Shown here piece by piece: positions 19,525-28,938 of a DNA stretch of 64,000 nt. Below the pieces are notes generated by a model that made no database searches, was not told the DNA's origin, and saw nothing but the letters and a program-made list of their open reading frames with translations. The stretch is from GWE2-42-39 sp034003625. Its GTDB lineage: Bacteria; Bacteroidota; Bacteroidia; Bacteroidales; Prolixibacteraceae. Made by a program: the position numbers and the translations under genes. The stretch spans positions 62,001 through 126,000 of the forward strand of contig JAVEYG010000003.1 of NCBI GenBank assembly GCA_034003625.1, in the 5' to 3' direction. Numbering within the stretch: the first letter of the stretch is position 1; every line of letters begins with the position of its first letter.

Positions 19525-20718
19525 ATGATCTACCAGGTACCTTCTTCGGAATTGACATCACGAATAAGCCGTTTTCACAAACTGATGGACGAACAAAACC
19601 CGGAATGGGAAATGGCTGTCATCTTCAGCAAAATCAACCTTTACTATTTCACCGGTACCATGCCCGAAGGGATGTTGCTCATCAACCGGGACGGAGAAGC
19701 CACGCTCTGGGTCCGTCGCAGTTACGAGCGCAGCCTGCACGAATCACTTTTCTACGACATCCGCCCCATGGAAAGTTTTCGTGATGCGGCTGCTGCGGTA
19801 AAAACCATTCCCGATACAATTTATATTGAAACAGAAGTTGTTCCGTTGGCAATGTACCAACGGTTTCAAAAATATTTTCCTTTTACCGGCTTTAAACCGC
19901 TTGATTACCAACTCGCCATGACACGTGCCGTAAAGAGCCCGTACGAACTTGATTTCATGAAACGATCAGGAGAAATTCATCAACGGGTACTGGAAGAACG
20001 GGTCCCGACGTTACTGAAAGAAGGAATGAGCGAGGTGGATTTTGCCGGTGAATTATACCGCGTAATGCTTGAAGAAGGTCATCAGGGTATTTCCCGTTTT
20101 GGGATGTTCGATACTGAAATTGTGATCGGACATATTGCTTTTGGTACAAGCTCGATTTACCCGACCAGTTTCAACGGGCCAGGCGGAAATTTCGGCATGG
20201 CCCCGTCGGTGCCGGTTTTGGGAAGCCGTGAACGAAAACTTAAAAAAGGAGATCTTGTTTTTGTAGATATCGGGATGGGAGTAAACGGATATCATACCGA
20301 TAAAACCCATACCTACATGTTTGGCGCCTCCCTCCCCGCCGAAGTAGTGAAAGCACATCAACAATGCGTGGATTTGCAGTCACGGATTGCCGATATGTTG
20401 AAACCCGGAAACATTCCTTCAGTGATTTATGAAGAAAATATGAATTGCCTGGATACCGGTTTTCTGAAAAACTTCATGGGATTTGGAAAACGCCAGGTTA
20501 AATTCCTGGGCCACGGAATTGGACTGACCATCGACGAACTGCCGGTGCTGGCGAAAGGTTTTGATGAACCTCTTCAGGAAAATATGGTATTTGCCGTCGA
20601 ACCAAAAAAAGGAATTGAAAATGTGGGTATGGTAGGTATTGAAAACACATTTGTGGTCGCTCCTTATGGAGGACGTTGCATAACCGGCAACCATCCGGGA
20701 CTTATGTTGGTTGAATGA
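19525..20718 (+). CDS. M24-family metallopeptidase (Xaa-Pro aminopeptidase type)
   Basis: Probably cleaves N-terminal residues before proline; cytoplasmic, 397 residues. The N-terminal creatinase-like domain (about 1-150) precedes the pita-bread catalytic domain. The five metal ligands are recognisable: D248 in VFVDIGMG, D259 in YHTDKTH, His in LGHGIGL, Glu in AVEPKKGIE and Glu in VGIENTF. The start was chosen at ATG 19525 because the protein family sequence begins there; the frame extends upstream without family-like sequence. Monocistronic. Could be a related dipeptidase, since substrate choice is not visible. Confidence 0.9.
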   Translation: MIYQVPSSELTSRISRFHKLMDEQNPEWEMAVIFSKINLYYFTGTMPEGMLLINRDGEATLWVRRSYERSLHESLFYDIRPMESFRDAAAAVKTIPDTIYIETEVVPLAMYQRFQKYFPFTGFKPLDYQLAMTRAVKSPYELDFMKRSGEIHQRVLEERVPTLLKEGMSEVDFAGELYRVMLEEGHQGISRFGMFDTEIVIGHIAFGTSSIYPTSFNGPGGNFGMAPSVPVLGSRERKLKKGDLVFVDIGMGVNGYHTDKTHTYMFGASLPAEVVKAHQQCVDLQSRIADMLKPGNIPSVIYEENMNCLDTGFLKNFMGFGKRQVKFLGHGIGLTIDELPVLAKGFDEPLQENMVFAVEPKKGIENVGMVGIENTFVVAPYGGRCITGNHPGLMLVE

Positions 20719-20914
20719 CCTGTCTGTCCGGTACATACAATTTCCTCATTTCTTGATCCCGAACCTGAACGGCTATGACCATGAGCTTAAAATTTTACGT
20801 TTCTCAATGATTGTGCTTGTTAAAAGTCCGGGAAGTTTGAAAAAAAATCCGGAATAATCATTTCATTTGCTTCCTGAAATTCATATTTTGCAAAAGAATT
20901 AAACCCGAGCCAAC

Positions 20915-22030
20915 ATGATGACCGTAAGGACTCTTTTATTCCTTTTTTTTCTTTTTGCATCGGTTTGCACATACAGCCAGGAGCGAAAAGAGATTGAATT
21001 CCCGAACCTGCCGGGATATCTCACCCTAAAGTGTGATTTTCATATCCACACAGTTTTTTCCGACGGAGATGTCTGGCCAACGGTTCGTGTAATGGAAGCT
21101 TGGACCGAGGGACTTGATGCGATTGCCATCACCGACCATATTGAATACCGTCCTCACTCTCAAGACATCCCTTCCAGCCATAACCGTTCGCATGAAATTG
21201 CCATGCCCCTGGCCGAGCAATTAGATATTGTTTTAATACGGGGCGCCGAAATAACACGAAAAATGCCCCCGGGACACTTGAATGCCATATTTGTAAAAAA
21301 CGTAAACCTGTTGGAACGCGAAAGCTGGTTCGAGGCATGCAGGGAAGCAAAAGAACAGGGCGCTTTCATATTTTGGAACCATCCGGGATGGAAAGTTCAG
21401 CAACCAGAGCGTACCCTCTGGTGGAGTGAACATACCCGTTTATTGGAGGCCGGATTGTTAGGAGGGATAGAAGTAGTAAACCAGGATGATTATTATTCCG
21501 AAGCTCTGCGCTGGGCAAATGAAAAAAAACTCACAATTTTAGCAAATTCCGATCTGCACAGCCCTGCCAGTACAACTTTTGATCTGGGAACAAACCACCG
21601 TCCGCTCACCCTTGTTTTTGCAAAAGAAAAAAGTGCCCAGTCGATCAAGGAAGCGCTGATAAACAAAAGAACGGTTGCGTATCACGGGAACAAACTATAC
21701 GGTGACCGGGCGTTTCTCGGACCGCTTTTCCTGGCTTCTGTTGAAATACGGTCCGATTTACCGCGCCTCGAAAATATGCAGGTAAAATATATCCGGGTAC
21801 ACAATAACTCGGATATCGATTACCTGTTAACGCAACGACATCCTTCAATTGGTTTCACCGCGCCTAAATCGCTCACATTGAAAGCACACCGTACCACGAT
21901 CCTTGAAATCACCGGAACATCGGAGGAAATCAAAAATGTATCGAACCTGAAATTGTATTATGAAGTCGGGAATCTCATCGTTGCTCCGGGAGAGAGTCTT
22001 TCCGTAGTACTTGAGATACAAAACTTTTAA
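20915..22030 (+). CDS. Secreted PHP-domain phosphoesterase
   Basis: A 371-residue exported protein of the PHP (polymerase and histidinol phosphatase) superfamily. A signal peptide (about 1-22, ending VCTYSQ) precedes the metal-binding motif CDFHIHTVFSDGD (about 42-54), the second motif AITDHIEYRPH and later His residues in WNHPGW and NSDLHSP. These supply the usual metal-site His and Asp ligands. The last 110 residues form a beta-rich C-terminal domain. Related secreted proteins have been called Sb-PDE-type phosphodiesterases; the substrate is unknown. ATG 20915 and 20918 are both possible starts. Confidence 0.82.
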   Translation: MMTVRTLLFLFFLFASVCTYSQERKEIEFPNLPGYLTLKCDFHIHTVFSDGDVWPTVRVMEAWTEGLDAIAITDHIEYRPHSQDIPSSHNRSHEIAMPLAEQLDIVLIRGAEITRKMPPGHLNAIFVKNVNLLERESWFEACREAKEQGAFIFWNHPGWKVQQPERTLWWSEHTRLLEAGLLGGIEVVNQDDYYSEALRWANEKKLTILANSDLHSPASTTFDLGTNHRPLTLVFAKEKSAQSIKEALINKRTVAYHGNKLYGDRAFLGPLFLASVEIRSDLPRLENMQVKYIRVHNNSDIDYLLTQRHPSIGFTAPKSLTLKAHRTTILEITGTSEEIKNVSNLKLYYEVGNLIVAPGESLSVVLEIQNF

Positions 22031-22035
22031 ACAGA

Positions 22036-22060
22036 AAAAGCGGTGGGACCCACCGCTTTC
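22036..22060 (+). terminator. Hairpin terminator after PHP gene
   Basis: Stem AAAGCGGTGG / CCACCGCTTT with a very short GAC-centred loop, starting about 6 bases after the stop codon. The trailing T-run is short (TTTC), so termination strength is uncertain. Confidence 0.7.
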
Positions 22061-22282
22061 CTCTAAACAAACAACTAAAATTACCTTTACAAACTTTGCT
22101 TTCTGCATTTCAATTTTCCAATCAACCCCAAATTAAGTTCACAAATGAGCAAAGTCAATAGTGTGTACGTTGGTGAAAAAAAGATAGTTTCATATTTATT
22201 TCGGATTAACAAAAATTAACCGGAAAGAAAAATTTGTTGTTTAATATATGCTTTGTAATCACATGGATATATTACGTGGGCA

Positions 22283-22319
22283 TAAAAAAAGACCCCTGAT
22301 TTCATCAAAGGCCTTTTTT
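22283..22319 (-). terminator. Possible terminator of the lpx operon
   Basis: On the minus strand an interrupted stem (AAAAAAGGCC, a loop region containing TTTGATGAAATC, then GGTCTTTTTTT) ends in seven T. It lies about 40 bases beyond the lpxA stop and faces the convergent PHP-gene terminator. Confidence 0.55.
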
Positions 22320-22355
22320 GCGCTGTCAGCAGTTATATTTTCTAAAGACAATTGG

Positions 22356-23138
22356 TTAATCCGGGAAATATCCGCGAATGATGCCACGTTTTGAATCTTT
22401 CACAAACAACAGGATTTCATCCCGTTCGGGAGATGCGGGCATTTCGGCCTCGATAATTTCTACAGCCTGGGAAGTATTAAGTCCTTTTTGATAAATATAC
22501 CGGTAAATATCCTGAATCTCGCGAATTTTATCATTGGTAAATTCCCGACGGCGCAAGCCAATCGAATTGATCCCGACATACGAAAGCGGTTCGCGGTCGG
22601 CTTTAATAAACGGAGGCACATCTTTACGGACTTTTGCCCCTCCACCAATCATAACATGCGGGCCAATGCGGCAAAACTGATGCACCGCAGTCATTCCGCC
22701 AAGTATTGCCCAATTGTCAATAATCACCTCGCCTGCGAGTTGGGTACCGTTCACCAGGATCACATTGTCTCCTACACTGCAATCGTGTGCCACATGCACA
22801 TAAGCCATCAAAAGGCAATTACTGCCAACCGTAGTTTTTCCTTTTGCGGCAGTTCCGCGGTTAATGGTCACAAATTCGCGAATAGTCGTATTGTCTCCGA
22901 TTTCAGCAGTCGAGTACTCCCCCCTGAATTTCAAATCCTGAGGGATAGCGCCAATTACGGCCCCGGGGAAAATGTTACAGTTTCTTCCGATCCGGGTTCC
23001 CGGTAAAATGGTCACGCCCGATCCGATCCGTGTGCCTTCTCCGATTATCACATCCTTGTCAATCGAAACAAACGGTTCAATAACTACGTTATCGGCTATT
23101 TTCGATTCGGGATGTACATAAGCTAATGGTTGTTTCAT
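22356..23138 (-). CDS. lpxA: UDP-N-acetylglucosamine O-acyltransferase
   Basis: First step of lipid A synthesis: transfers a 3-hydroxyacyl chain from ACP to UDP-GlcNAc. A 260-residue left-handed beta-helix of hexapeptide repeats, with the catalytic His in MAYVHVAHDC and the conserved GAIPQDLKF and IGINSIGL-like (VGINSIGLRRR) segments. The C-terminal helical region is normal. Last gene of a three-gene lipid A operon; 20 bases separate it from lpxC/fabZ. Start ATG 23138. Confidence 0.95.
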   Translation of the reverse strand: MKQPLAYVHPESKIADNVVIEPFVSIDKDVIIGEGTRIGSGVTILPGTRIGRNCNIFPGAVIGAIPQDLKFRGEYSTAEIGDNTTIREFVTINRGTAAKGKTTVGSNCLLMAYVHVAHDCSVGDNVILVNGTQLAGEVIIDNWAILGGMTAVHQFCRIGPHVMIGGGAKVRKDVPPFIKADREPLSYVGINSIGLRRREFTNDKIREIQDIYRYIYQKGLNTSQAVEIIEAEMPASPERDEILLFVKDSKRGIIRGYFPD

Positions 23139-23158
23139 GTTATTTCTGTGTTTCTGAA

Positions 23159-24547
23159 TTAGTTCACTTTAACTATTTGTGCCATTAAATCGCCTTCGGC
23201 CACCAGGGCATCGCCAACAAAACAAAGCCCCTTCATATTAGCAATACCTCTTCGGATCGGCGAAGTTAAAATTACTTTTATGATCAGGGTATCGCCCGGC
23301 ACTACTTTTCTTCTGAATTTAACATTGTCTATTTTCAGAAAATATGTAGAATATTTTTCGGTCTTGTCGTGTAACACATACAATCCTCCGGTTTGGGCCA
23401 TTGCCTCAATAATAAGTACGCCGGGCATGACCGGTTCGTCGGGAAAATGGCCCGGGAAAAACGATTCATTGTTGGTCACATTTTTAACCCCAACAATATG
23501 CTTTTCTTTTATCTCAATGATTTTATCGACTAATAAGAACGGGAAACGGTGGGGCAGGTAACTCCGTATTTTCACATTGTCCATTATGGGAGGTAACGAA
23601 GGATTATACTCGGGCACCGATGTTTCGGCTTCCGATTTCTTGATTTCCTTTTGGAGGAGGGCTGCAAACCCGGTATTGATCCCATGCCCGGGTTTGGTTG
23701 CAATAATACGCCCTTTGATGCGTTTTCCTGCCAGCGAGAGATCACCGATCACATCAAGAAGCTTATGTCGTGCACATTCATTCTCGAACTGAAGGTCAAT
23801 ATTGTTTAACACTCCTTGAGGCTTCACTTCCACGCGCTTGTGGTTGAACAGATCGGCCAGACGGTCAAGCTCTTCCTGGCTTACCTGGCGGTCCATAATC
23901 ACAATGGCATTATCGAGGTCGCCACCTTTTACCAAGTTATTTTTCAGCAGAAATTCAAGTTCATGCAAGAATACGAAGGTACGACAGGGCGATATCTCCG
24001 CTTTGAAGTTTTTCAAACTATCAAGTGTTGCGAATTGATTATTAAGTACATTTGAATTGAATGCAATCATTACATTCAGGCTGTACTCATCATCGGGGAG
24101 CGCAATAATTTCGGAACCTGTCCTTTCGTCTTTCAGTGCAATCTTTTCCTTTATAACAAAATATTCCCGTTCGGCATCCTGCTCAACAATTCCTGTCTTT
24201 TCAATGGCTTCTACAAAGTATCTTGAACTGCCATCCATGATCGGCACTTCCTCGTTGTCGATCTCAATCAAAACATTATCCAGATCAAGTCCGGTCAATG
24301 CAGCCAAACTATGTTCAATAGTGCTTATCCTAGCATTCTCTTTTCCTATAACCGTTCCTCTTGATGTGTCAATAACCCATTCGGCGTTTGCTTCTATAAC
24401 CGGTTTTCCTTCAAGGTCAACACGTTGAAATTTGAACCCATGATTAACGGGAGCCGGTTTAAAGGTCATAGTAACAATGCACCCGGTATGTAGTCCTTTT
24501 CCGCTCAGGGAAAATTCACGGGCGAGTGTTTTCTGTTGAATCGTCAT
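23159..24547 (-). CDS. lpxC: Bifunctional LpxC/FabZ fusion: UDP-3-O-acyl-GlcNAc deacetylase and hydroxyacyl-ACP dehydratase
   Basis: A 462-residue fusion typical of Bacteroidota. Residues 1 to about 305 are the zinc deacetylase LpxC, with GKGLHTG near residue 16, the zinc-His motif EHSLAALTG, and the second pair of zinc ligands in HKLLDVIGDLSLAG, followed by KPGHGINTGF. Residues from about 315 are FabZ: LPHRFPFLLVDKI and the catalytic FFPGHFPDEPVMPGVL...EAMAQTGG region with His and Glu. LpxC commits the lipid A pathway; FabZ makes trans-2-enoyl-ACP in fatty acid synthesis, so the fusion joins two pathways that compete for hydroxyacyl-ACP. Lies between lpxD and lpxA. Confidence 0.97.
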   Translation of the reverse strand: MTIQQKTLAREFSLSGKGLHTGCIVTMTFKPAPVNHGFKFQRVDLEGKPVIEANAEWVIDTSRGTVIGKENARISTIEHSLAALTGLDLDNVLIEIDNEEVPIMDGSSRYFVEAIEKTGIVEQDAEREYFVIKEKIALKDERTGSEIIALPDDEYSLNVMIAFNSNVLNNQFATLDSLKNFKAEISPCRTFVFLHELEFLLKNNLVKGGDLDNAIVIMDRQVSQEELDRLADLFNHKRVEVKPQGVLNNIDLQFENECARHKLLDVIGDLSLAGKRIKGRIIATKPGHGINTGFAALLQKEIKKSEAETSVPEYNPSLPPIMDNVKIRSYLPHRFPFLLVDKIIEIKEKHIVGVKNVTNNESFFPGHFPDEPVMPGVLIIEAMAQTGGLYVLHDKTEKYSTYFLKIDNVKFRRKVVPGDTLIIKVILTSPIRRGIANMKGLCFVGDALVAEGDLMAQIVKVN

Positions 24548-24570
24548 GTCAAAAAAAATCTTCCTGTTTT

Positions 24571-25617
24571 CTACTTTAATCCTATTTGTTCCTTCAGGGC
24601 CGCCAGTTCTTTTTCCAGACTAATGACCTGATCCCTGAGTTGGGGCAATCGGCGGTATATTACAGCTACTTTTGCGGCCTGTGCTATTTCCATAGCGGGG
24701 GCTCCAAGCATTACTTTGTCGTCTTTTACATTATTGGTTACCCCACACATAGCGCCAAAAGTAACATTGTCGCCGATCGTGAGATGGCCTGCTACCCCCA
24801 CCTGACCGCCAAATGTACAGTTTCTGCCGACTTTTACCGATCCGGCTAAACCCGTAAGTGCAGCCATCACCGTGTTTTCTCCAACTTCGCAGTTATGGGC
24901 AATCTGTATCAGGTTATCTAATTTGACCCCCCGGTGAATAATGGTCGACCCCATCGTGGCACAGTCAACAGTGGTATTGGCGCCAATTTCAACATAATCT
25001 TCAAGAATCACATTTCCTATCTGGGGGATTTTTTTATACGAACCGTCGCTGGTTGGTGCAAAACCAAAACCGTCGGCGCCGATCACACAGCCGGCATGCA
25101 AAATACAGGACTCTCCAATTTTGCAATCTTCATATATTCTTACGCCGGAATATATAATAGTATTGTCACCGACAATCACGTTATCGCCAATGTAGGCATG
25201 AGGATATATTTTTACATTATCGCCAATCCGGGCATTTTCTCCAATATAGGCAAAAGCTCCAAGATAAAGGTTTTTCCCTATTGTAGCCGATGCATCAATA
25301 TACGACGGATTTTCGATCCCTGATTTGGTCCCTTTGATTTGCTGATATAAATCAAGGAGCGAGGCAAAAGCTTCATAGGCATTGTCAACCCTGATCAGGG
25401 TCGCCTTTATTTCCCCTTCCGCAACAAAATCCCTGTTGACCAACACAATGGTTGCATCGGTTTCGTAGATGTATTTATTGTATTTTGGGTTGGCTAAAAA
25501 TGATAATGTTCCAAGTTTACCGTCTTCTATTTTCGAGATGTTGTGTACTGTTGCATTCGGGTCTCCTTCGATGGTACCATTCAGGAAATCAGCAATGCTT
25601 GTGGCTTGAAATTCCAT
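24571..25617 (-). CDS. lpxD: UDP-3-O-(3-hydroxyacyl)glucosamine N-acyltransferase
   Basis: Third lipid A enzyme, 348 residues. The N-terminal uridine-binding domain (about 1-100, ATSIADFLNG, LSFLANPKY) is followed by a left-handed beta-helix (about 105-310) with the catalytic His in LIQIAHNCEVGENT and a C-terminal coiled-coil helix. First gene of the lpxD-lpxC/fabZ-lpxA operon, with a well-formed promoter 23 bases upstream. Confidence 0.95.
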   Translation of the reverse strand: MEFQATSIADFLNGTIEGDPNATVHNISKIEDGKLGTLSFLANPKYNKYIYETDATIVLVNRDFVAEGEIKATLIRVDNAYEAFASLLDLYQQIKGTKSGIENPSYIDASATIGKNLYLGAFAYIGENARIGDNVKIYPHAYIGDNVIVGDNTIIYSGVRIYEDCKIGESCILHAGCVIGADGFGFAPTSDGSYKKIPQIGNVILEDYVEIGANTTVDCATMGSTIIHRGVKLDNLIQIAHNCEVGENTVMAALTGLAGSVKVGRNCTFGGQVGVAGHLTIGDNVTFGAMCGVTNNVKDDKVMLGAPAMEIAQAAKVAVIYRRLPQLRDQVISLEKELAALKEQIGLK

Positions 25618-25639
25618 AGATGTTAAGTCTTAAGCGCTA

Positions 25640-25669
25640 CAAAAATAAATTAAATTACTTAATGTCCAA
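25640..25669 (-). promoter_or_regulatory. Promoter of the lpxD-lpxC/fabZ-lpxA operon
   Basis: On the minus strand a TTG element (25669-25667) is followed after 19 bases by TATTTTTG (25647-25640), matching the Bacteroidota -33/-7 pattern TTG-N19-TAnnTTTG. It sits 23 bases before the lpxD start and overlaps the 3' end of the upstream HD gene. Confidence 0.75.
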
Positions 25670-26905
25670 TTCTTTCGGATAACAGATAAAATATTTCCTG
25701 ACAGTTTCCGATAAAACCGACAGTTGTATATCCGATGCAGCGTTTATATCGCTGATCTTTCTATTCTTAAATAAAATGTTAATATTTTCACTCCCTTTGT
25801 CATATGCACTATTGGTTATTGAACCGGACAACAAATAATAATCTGCAAGCCTGCTTTCTATTCTGAAATGGTCAAAAACCTTTTGCCTGACAGCCAAAAT
25901 CTTATGCTCTTCAAAAGGCTTGTTCCTGATTTTTATTTTGAACAAATTACGGTTGGTAATACATTTTGCAAGATATGACAAGGTAAAATCCGGATGGTTG
26001 CACCATGATTTCATTCCCGACATGATATCGCTGTCGTCAAGCCGGGCAAAAAGTTCCAACACCGGGATCCCGTCGATTGAAACATTATTCTTAAAATCAT
26101 CAATTAATATCCGGTTATAAAGAAACGACCGCAAACAGGGGCTGGCATGGATTTCTACCCCCTGCATTGCCAGTTCCTTGGCCCGGTTCAAGGCGCTAAC
26201 CAGCAAATATTCGGCTGACAGGACCGTCTTATGCAGATAAACCTGCCAGTACATTAACCGACGGGCAATCAGGAATTTCTCGATGGAATAAATCCCTTTG
26301 ACCTCAACCACCAACTGGTCGTTGCGTACATCTAACATTTTTATAATACGTTCGGCACTGATAACCCCCTCGGAAACACCTGTATAAAAACTGTCACGGC
26401 TCAAATAATCAAGCCGGTCAACATCCAACTGCCCGGATACCAACTGGTGCAGAAATTTTTTCGGATATTCGTTTCTGAAAATCCGGATGGCCGTTTCAAG
26501 TTGCCCGTTAAATTCCCGATTCAGTTCTTCCATCAACAATAAAGAAATACATTCATGTGGAATCCCGGGCACGATGCTGTTTTCAAGTACATGCGAAAAT
26601 GGTCCGTGCCCAATATCATGTAAAAGGATCGCAACGACAGCCGAGTTGGCTTCTTCATCGGTAATTGAGTGTCCTTTATCGCGCAGAACAGAGATAGCCG
26701 AACGCATCAGGTGCATGGCCCCCAGGGCATGTTCAAACCGGGTGTGGTTGGCCCCCGGAAAAACCAGGCACGACAAACCAAGTTGTTTTATTCTCCTAAG
26801 CCTTTGGAAATAAGAATGCTCCATCAGGTCGAAAATAATTTCTGACCGGATACTGATAAATCCGAAAACGGGATCGTTTATAATTTTTTTCTTGTTCGTT
26901 TTCAA
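25655..26905 (-). CDS. HD-domain phosphohydrolase (COG1078 type)
   Basis: A soluble HD-superfamily protein of about 416 residues, related to dNTP triphosphohydrolases and SAMHD1-like enzymes; the true substrate is unknown. The metal-binding HD signature is complete: His in TRFEHALGAMH, HD in LLHDIGHGPFSHVLE, and Asp in LDVDRLDYLSRDS. The start is uncertain. Family similarity begins at KTNKKKIINDPVFGF, so TTG 26905 was chosen; a GTG at 26995 would add 30 residues that do not look like the family. The gene ends within the lpx promoter and may also be read into the lpx operon. Confidence 0.82.
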   Translation of the reverse strand: MKTNKKKIINDPVFGFISIRSEIIFDLMEHSYFQRLRRIKQLGLSCLVFPGANHTRFEHALGAMHLMRSAISVLRDKGHSITDEEANSAVVAILLHDIGHGPFSHVLENSIVPGIPHECISLLLMEELNREFNGQLETAIRIFRNEYPKKFLHQLVSGQLDVDRLDYLSRDSFYTGVSEGVISAERIIKMLDVRNDQLVVEVKGIYSIEKFLIARRLMYWQVYLHKTVLSAEYLLVSALNRAKELAMQGVEIHASPCLRSFLYNRILIDDFKNNVSIDGIPVLELFARLDDSDIMSGMKSWCNHPDFTLSYLAKCITNRNLFKIKIRNKPFEEHKILAVRQKVFDHFRIESRLADYYLLSGSITNSAYDKGSENINILFKNRKISDINAASDIQLSVLSETVRKYFICYPKELDIK

Positions 26906-27029
26906 AACCTTGTATCGCGTGCATTGGCACAAAACATGCAAATGTAAAAAACTTTTCCAGACCACAATCTGTATCGACGTTTGGGTTTTCAACACCTTCC
27001 TTCAAATAAAATCGTTTAATTTATTGATT

Positions 27030-27058
27030 TTGACAATTCAATAAATTTATTACCTTTG
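27030..27058 (+). promoter_or_regulatory. Promoter of the rimP-nusA-infB operon
   Basis: TTG at 27030-27032 and TACCTTTG at 27051-27058 match the Bacteroidota -33/-7 elements with 18 bases between. Transcription would begin near 27065 and give a leader of about 55 bases. Confidence 0.8.
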
Positions 27059-27082
27059 CGCTGAAAATTTAAGAAACCGGAG

Positions 27083-27105
27083 ATAGGGGATCGTAAGTCC
27101 CCTAT
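27083..27105 (+). promoter_or_regulatory. Leader hairpin upstream of rimP
   Basis: A perfect 8-bp stem ATAGGGGA / TCCCCTAT with a 7-base loop, followed by TTTTGTT, lies within the predicted 5' leader, 14 bases before the rimP start. It resembles a short intrinsic terminator, and could act as an attenuator or a protein-binding site controlling the nus operon. Confidence 0.6.
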
Positions 27106-27119
27106 TTTGTTACTTGAGT

Positions 27120-27581
27120 ATGATTGAAAAAGGAAAAATAATACAACTTGCAGAAGAAAAGCTCGATGAAGGCCAGTTCCTTGTCGAAGTAAGCATTTCT
27201 GCTTCCAATGTCATTCAAGTGGTAATTGATGGCATGAACGGGGTCACCATTAACAAATGCGTGGAAGTAAGCCGGAACATCGAACATAATCTCGACAGGG
27301 AAACAGAAGATTTTGAGCTGCAGGTTATGTCGGCAGGACTGGGACAACCGTTCAAGGTATACCTGCAATATGTAAAAAACGAGAACCGTGAGGTAGAGGT
27401 TGCAACCAGCGAGGGGGTCAGGCATTCCGGCATAATGATGAATGTAAACGATCTGGGGTTCGACCTGCAGGTAACAAAAAAAGAAAAAGGGAAAGAAGAA
27501 AAGCACAAACAATTAGTAACCCGCATCCTCCATTTCAATTTTGAAGAAATAAAAGAAGCAAAAAATATAATTAAATTCTAA
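27120..27581 (+). CDS. rimP: Ribosome maturation factor RimP
   Basis: Helps assemble the 30S subunit; 153 residues. The N-terminal domain (about 1-80) has the family pattern VIDGMNGVTINKCVEVSRNIE, and the C-terminal SH3-like domain follows VMSAGLGQPFKV. ATG 27120 is preferred over an in-frame TTG six bases earlier. First gene of the conserved rimP-nusA-infB order, with nusA 12 bases downstream. Confidence 0.95.
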   Translation: MIEKGKIIQLAEEKLDEGQFLVEVSISASNVIQVVIDGMNGVTINKCVEVSRNIEHNLDRETEDFELQVMSAGLGQPFKVYLQYVKNENREVEVATSEGVRHSGIMMNVNDLGFDLQVTKKEKGKEEKHKQLVTRILHFNFEEIKEAKNIIKF

Positions 27582-27593
27582 ACCCGGGACAAG

Positions 27594-28829
27594 ATGGATA
27601 ACATGAATCTTATCGACACCTTTGCTGAATTTAAAGAGCTAAAGAATATTGACAGGGCAACCATGATGAGTGTCCTTGAAGACGTATTTAGAAACGTCCT
27701 TCAGAAAACTTATGGTACCGACGAAAATTACGATGTCATCATCAATATTGATAAAGGCGACTTCGAAATCTGGCGGAACAGGGAAGTCGTGTCCGACGAC
27801 GAGATTGAAGACCCCAATACGCAAATTACCCTGACCGAGGCCAAAAAAATTGACGCAGATTATGAAATCGGCGAGGAAGTGACCGACGAGGTAAAACTGG
27901 TCGATTTCGGGCGCCGCGCGATCCTGAACCTTCGCCAAAACTTAGCCAGCCGTATCCTCGAACTGGAAAAAGATTATATTTTCAACAAATACAAAGATAA
28001 AATCGGGGAAATCGTGACCGGCGAAGTGTACCAGGTCTGGAAAAAAGAAATACTGATCCTCGACGACGAAGGCAACGAACTGATCCTTCCCAAAACCGAG
28101 CAGATACCAACCGATTATTTTCGCAAAGGCGACAGTGTACGCGCCGTAGTTTATAAAGTTGAACTACGGAACAACAACCCGCTCATCATTTTATCGCGTA
28201 CTGCATCGGTATTCCTCGAACGTTTGTTCGAATTGGAGGTTCCTGAAATTTTCGACGGGCTGATCACTATTAAAAAAATAGTGCGGGTTCCGGGCGAACG
28301 GGCAAAGGTAGCCGTTGAATCGTACGACGAACGCATCGACCCGGTAGGGGCCTGCGTCGGGATGAAAGGATCACGTATACACGGCATTGTCCGCGAATTA
28401 CGCAACGAAAATATTGACGTGATCAATTATTCGTCCAACATCCAGTTGTTTATCCAACGTGCGCTTAACCCGGCAAAAATTTCAAGCATCAAAATCGACG
28501 AGCCAAATAAACGAGCCAATGTTTACCTTAAGCCCGACGAAGTTTCGCTGGCCATCGGGAAAGGCGGCCTGAACATTCGCCTGGCCAGTCAGCTTACCGG
28601 TTATGAGATTGACGTATACCGCGAGGTGGAAGTGGATGACGAAGATGTGAACCTGGAAGAGTTTGCCGACGAAATCGAAGGATGGGTTATCGACGAACTG
28701 AAAGCAATTGGCTGTGATACCGCAAAAAATGTTTTGGCGTTGTCGCGAAACGAACTCATAAAACGGACCGATCTGGAAGAAGAAACCATTGATGAAATAC
28801 TAAAAATATTCAGGTCTGAATTTGAATAA
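27594..28829 (+). CDS. nusA: Transcription termination/antitermination protein NusA
   Basis: Binds RNA polymerase and nascent RNA to control pausing, termination and antitermination. The 411-residue protein shows the N-terminal NusA domain (about 1-125), an S1 domain (about 130-205), two KH domains (about 210-350, with VGMKGSRIHGIVRELR and AIGKGGLNIRLASQL), and an acidic C-terminal helix-hairpin-helix tail. Length is typical for the phylum. ATG 27594 was taken; ATG 27603 (MNLIDTF) is an equally plausible start. Confidence 0.96.
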   Translation: MDNMNLIDTFAEFKELKNIDRATMMSVLEDVFRNVLQKTYGTDENYDVIINIDKGDFEIWRNREVVSDDEIEDPNTQITLTEAKKIDADYEIGEEVTDEVKLVDFGRRAILNLRQNLASRILELEKDYIFNKYKDKIGEIVTGEVYQVWKKEILILDDEGNELILPKTEQIPTDYFRKGDSVRAVVYKVELRNNNPLIILSRTASVFLERLFELEVPEIFDGLITIKKIVRVPGERAKVAVESYDERIDPVGACVGMKGSRIHGIVRELRNENIDVINYSSNIQLFIQRALNPAKISSIKIDEPNKRANVYLKPDEVSLAIGKGGLNIRLASQLTGYEIDVYREVEVDDEDVNLEEFADEIEGWVIDELKAIGCDTAKNVLALSRNELIKRTDLEEETIDEILKIFRSEFE

Positions 28830-28938
28830 AAGACAAAGCCGGGAAACTATTTCTCCGGCAGGAAAAGGATAACAAAGAAATTGATTAACATTGTACCGGC
28901 ATAAGAACTTCGTTTTCAGGGCTAATTAATATAGGTTT

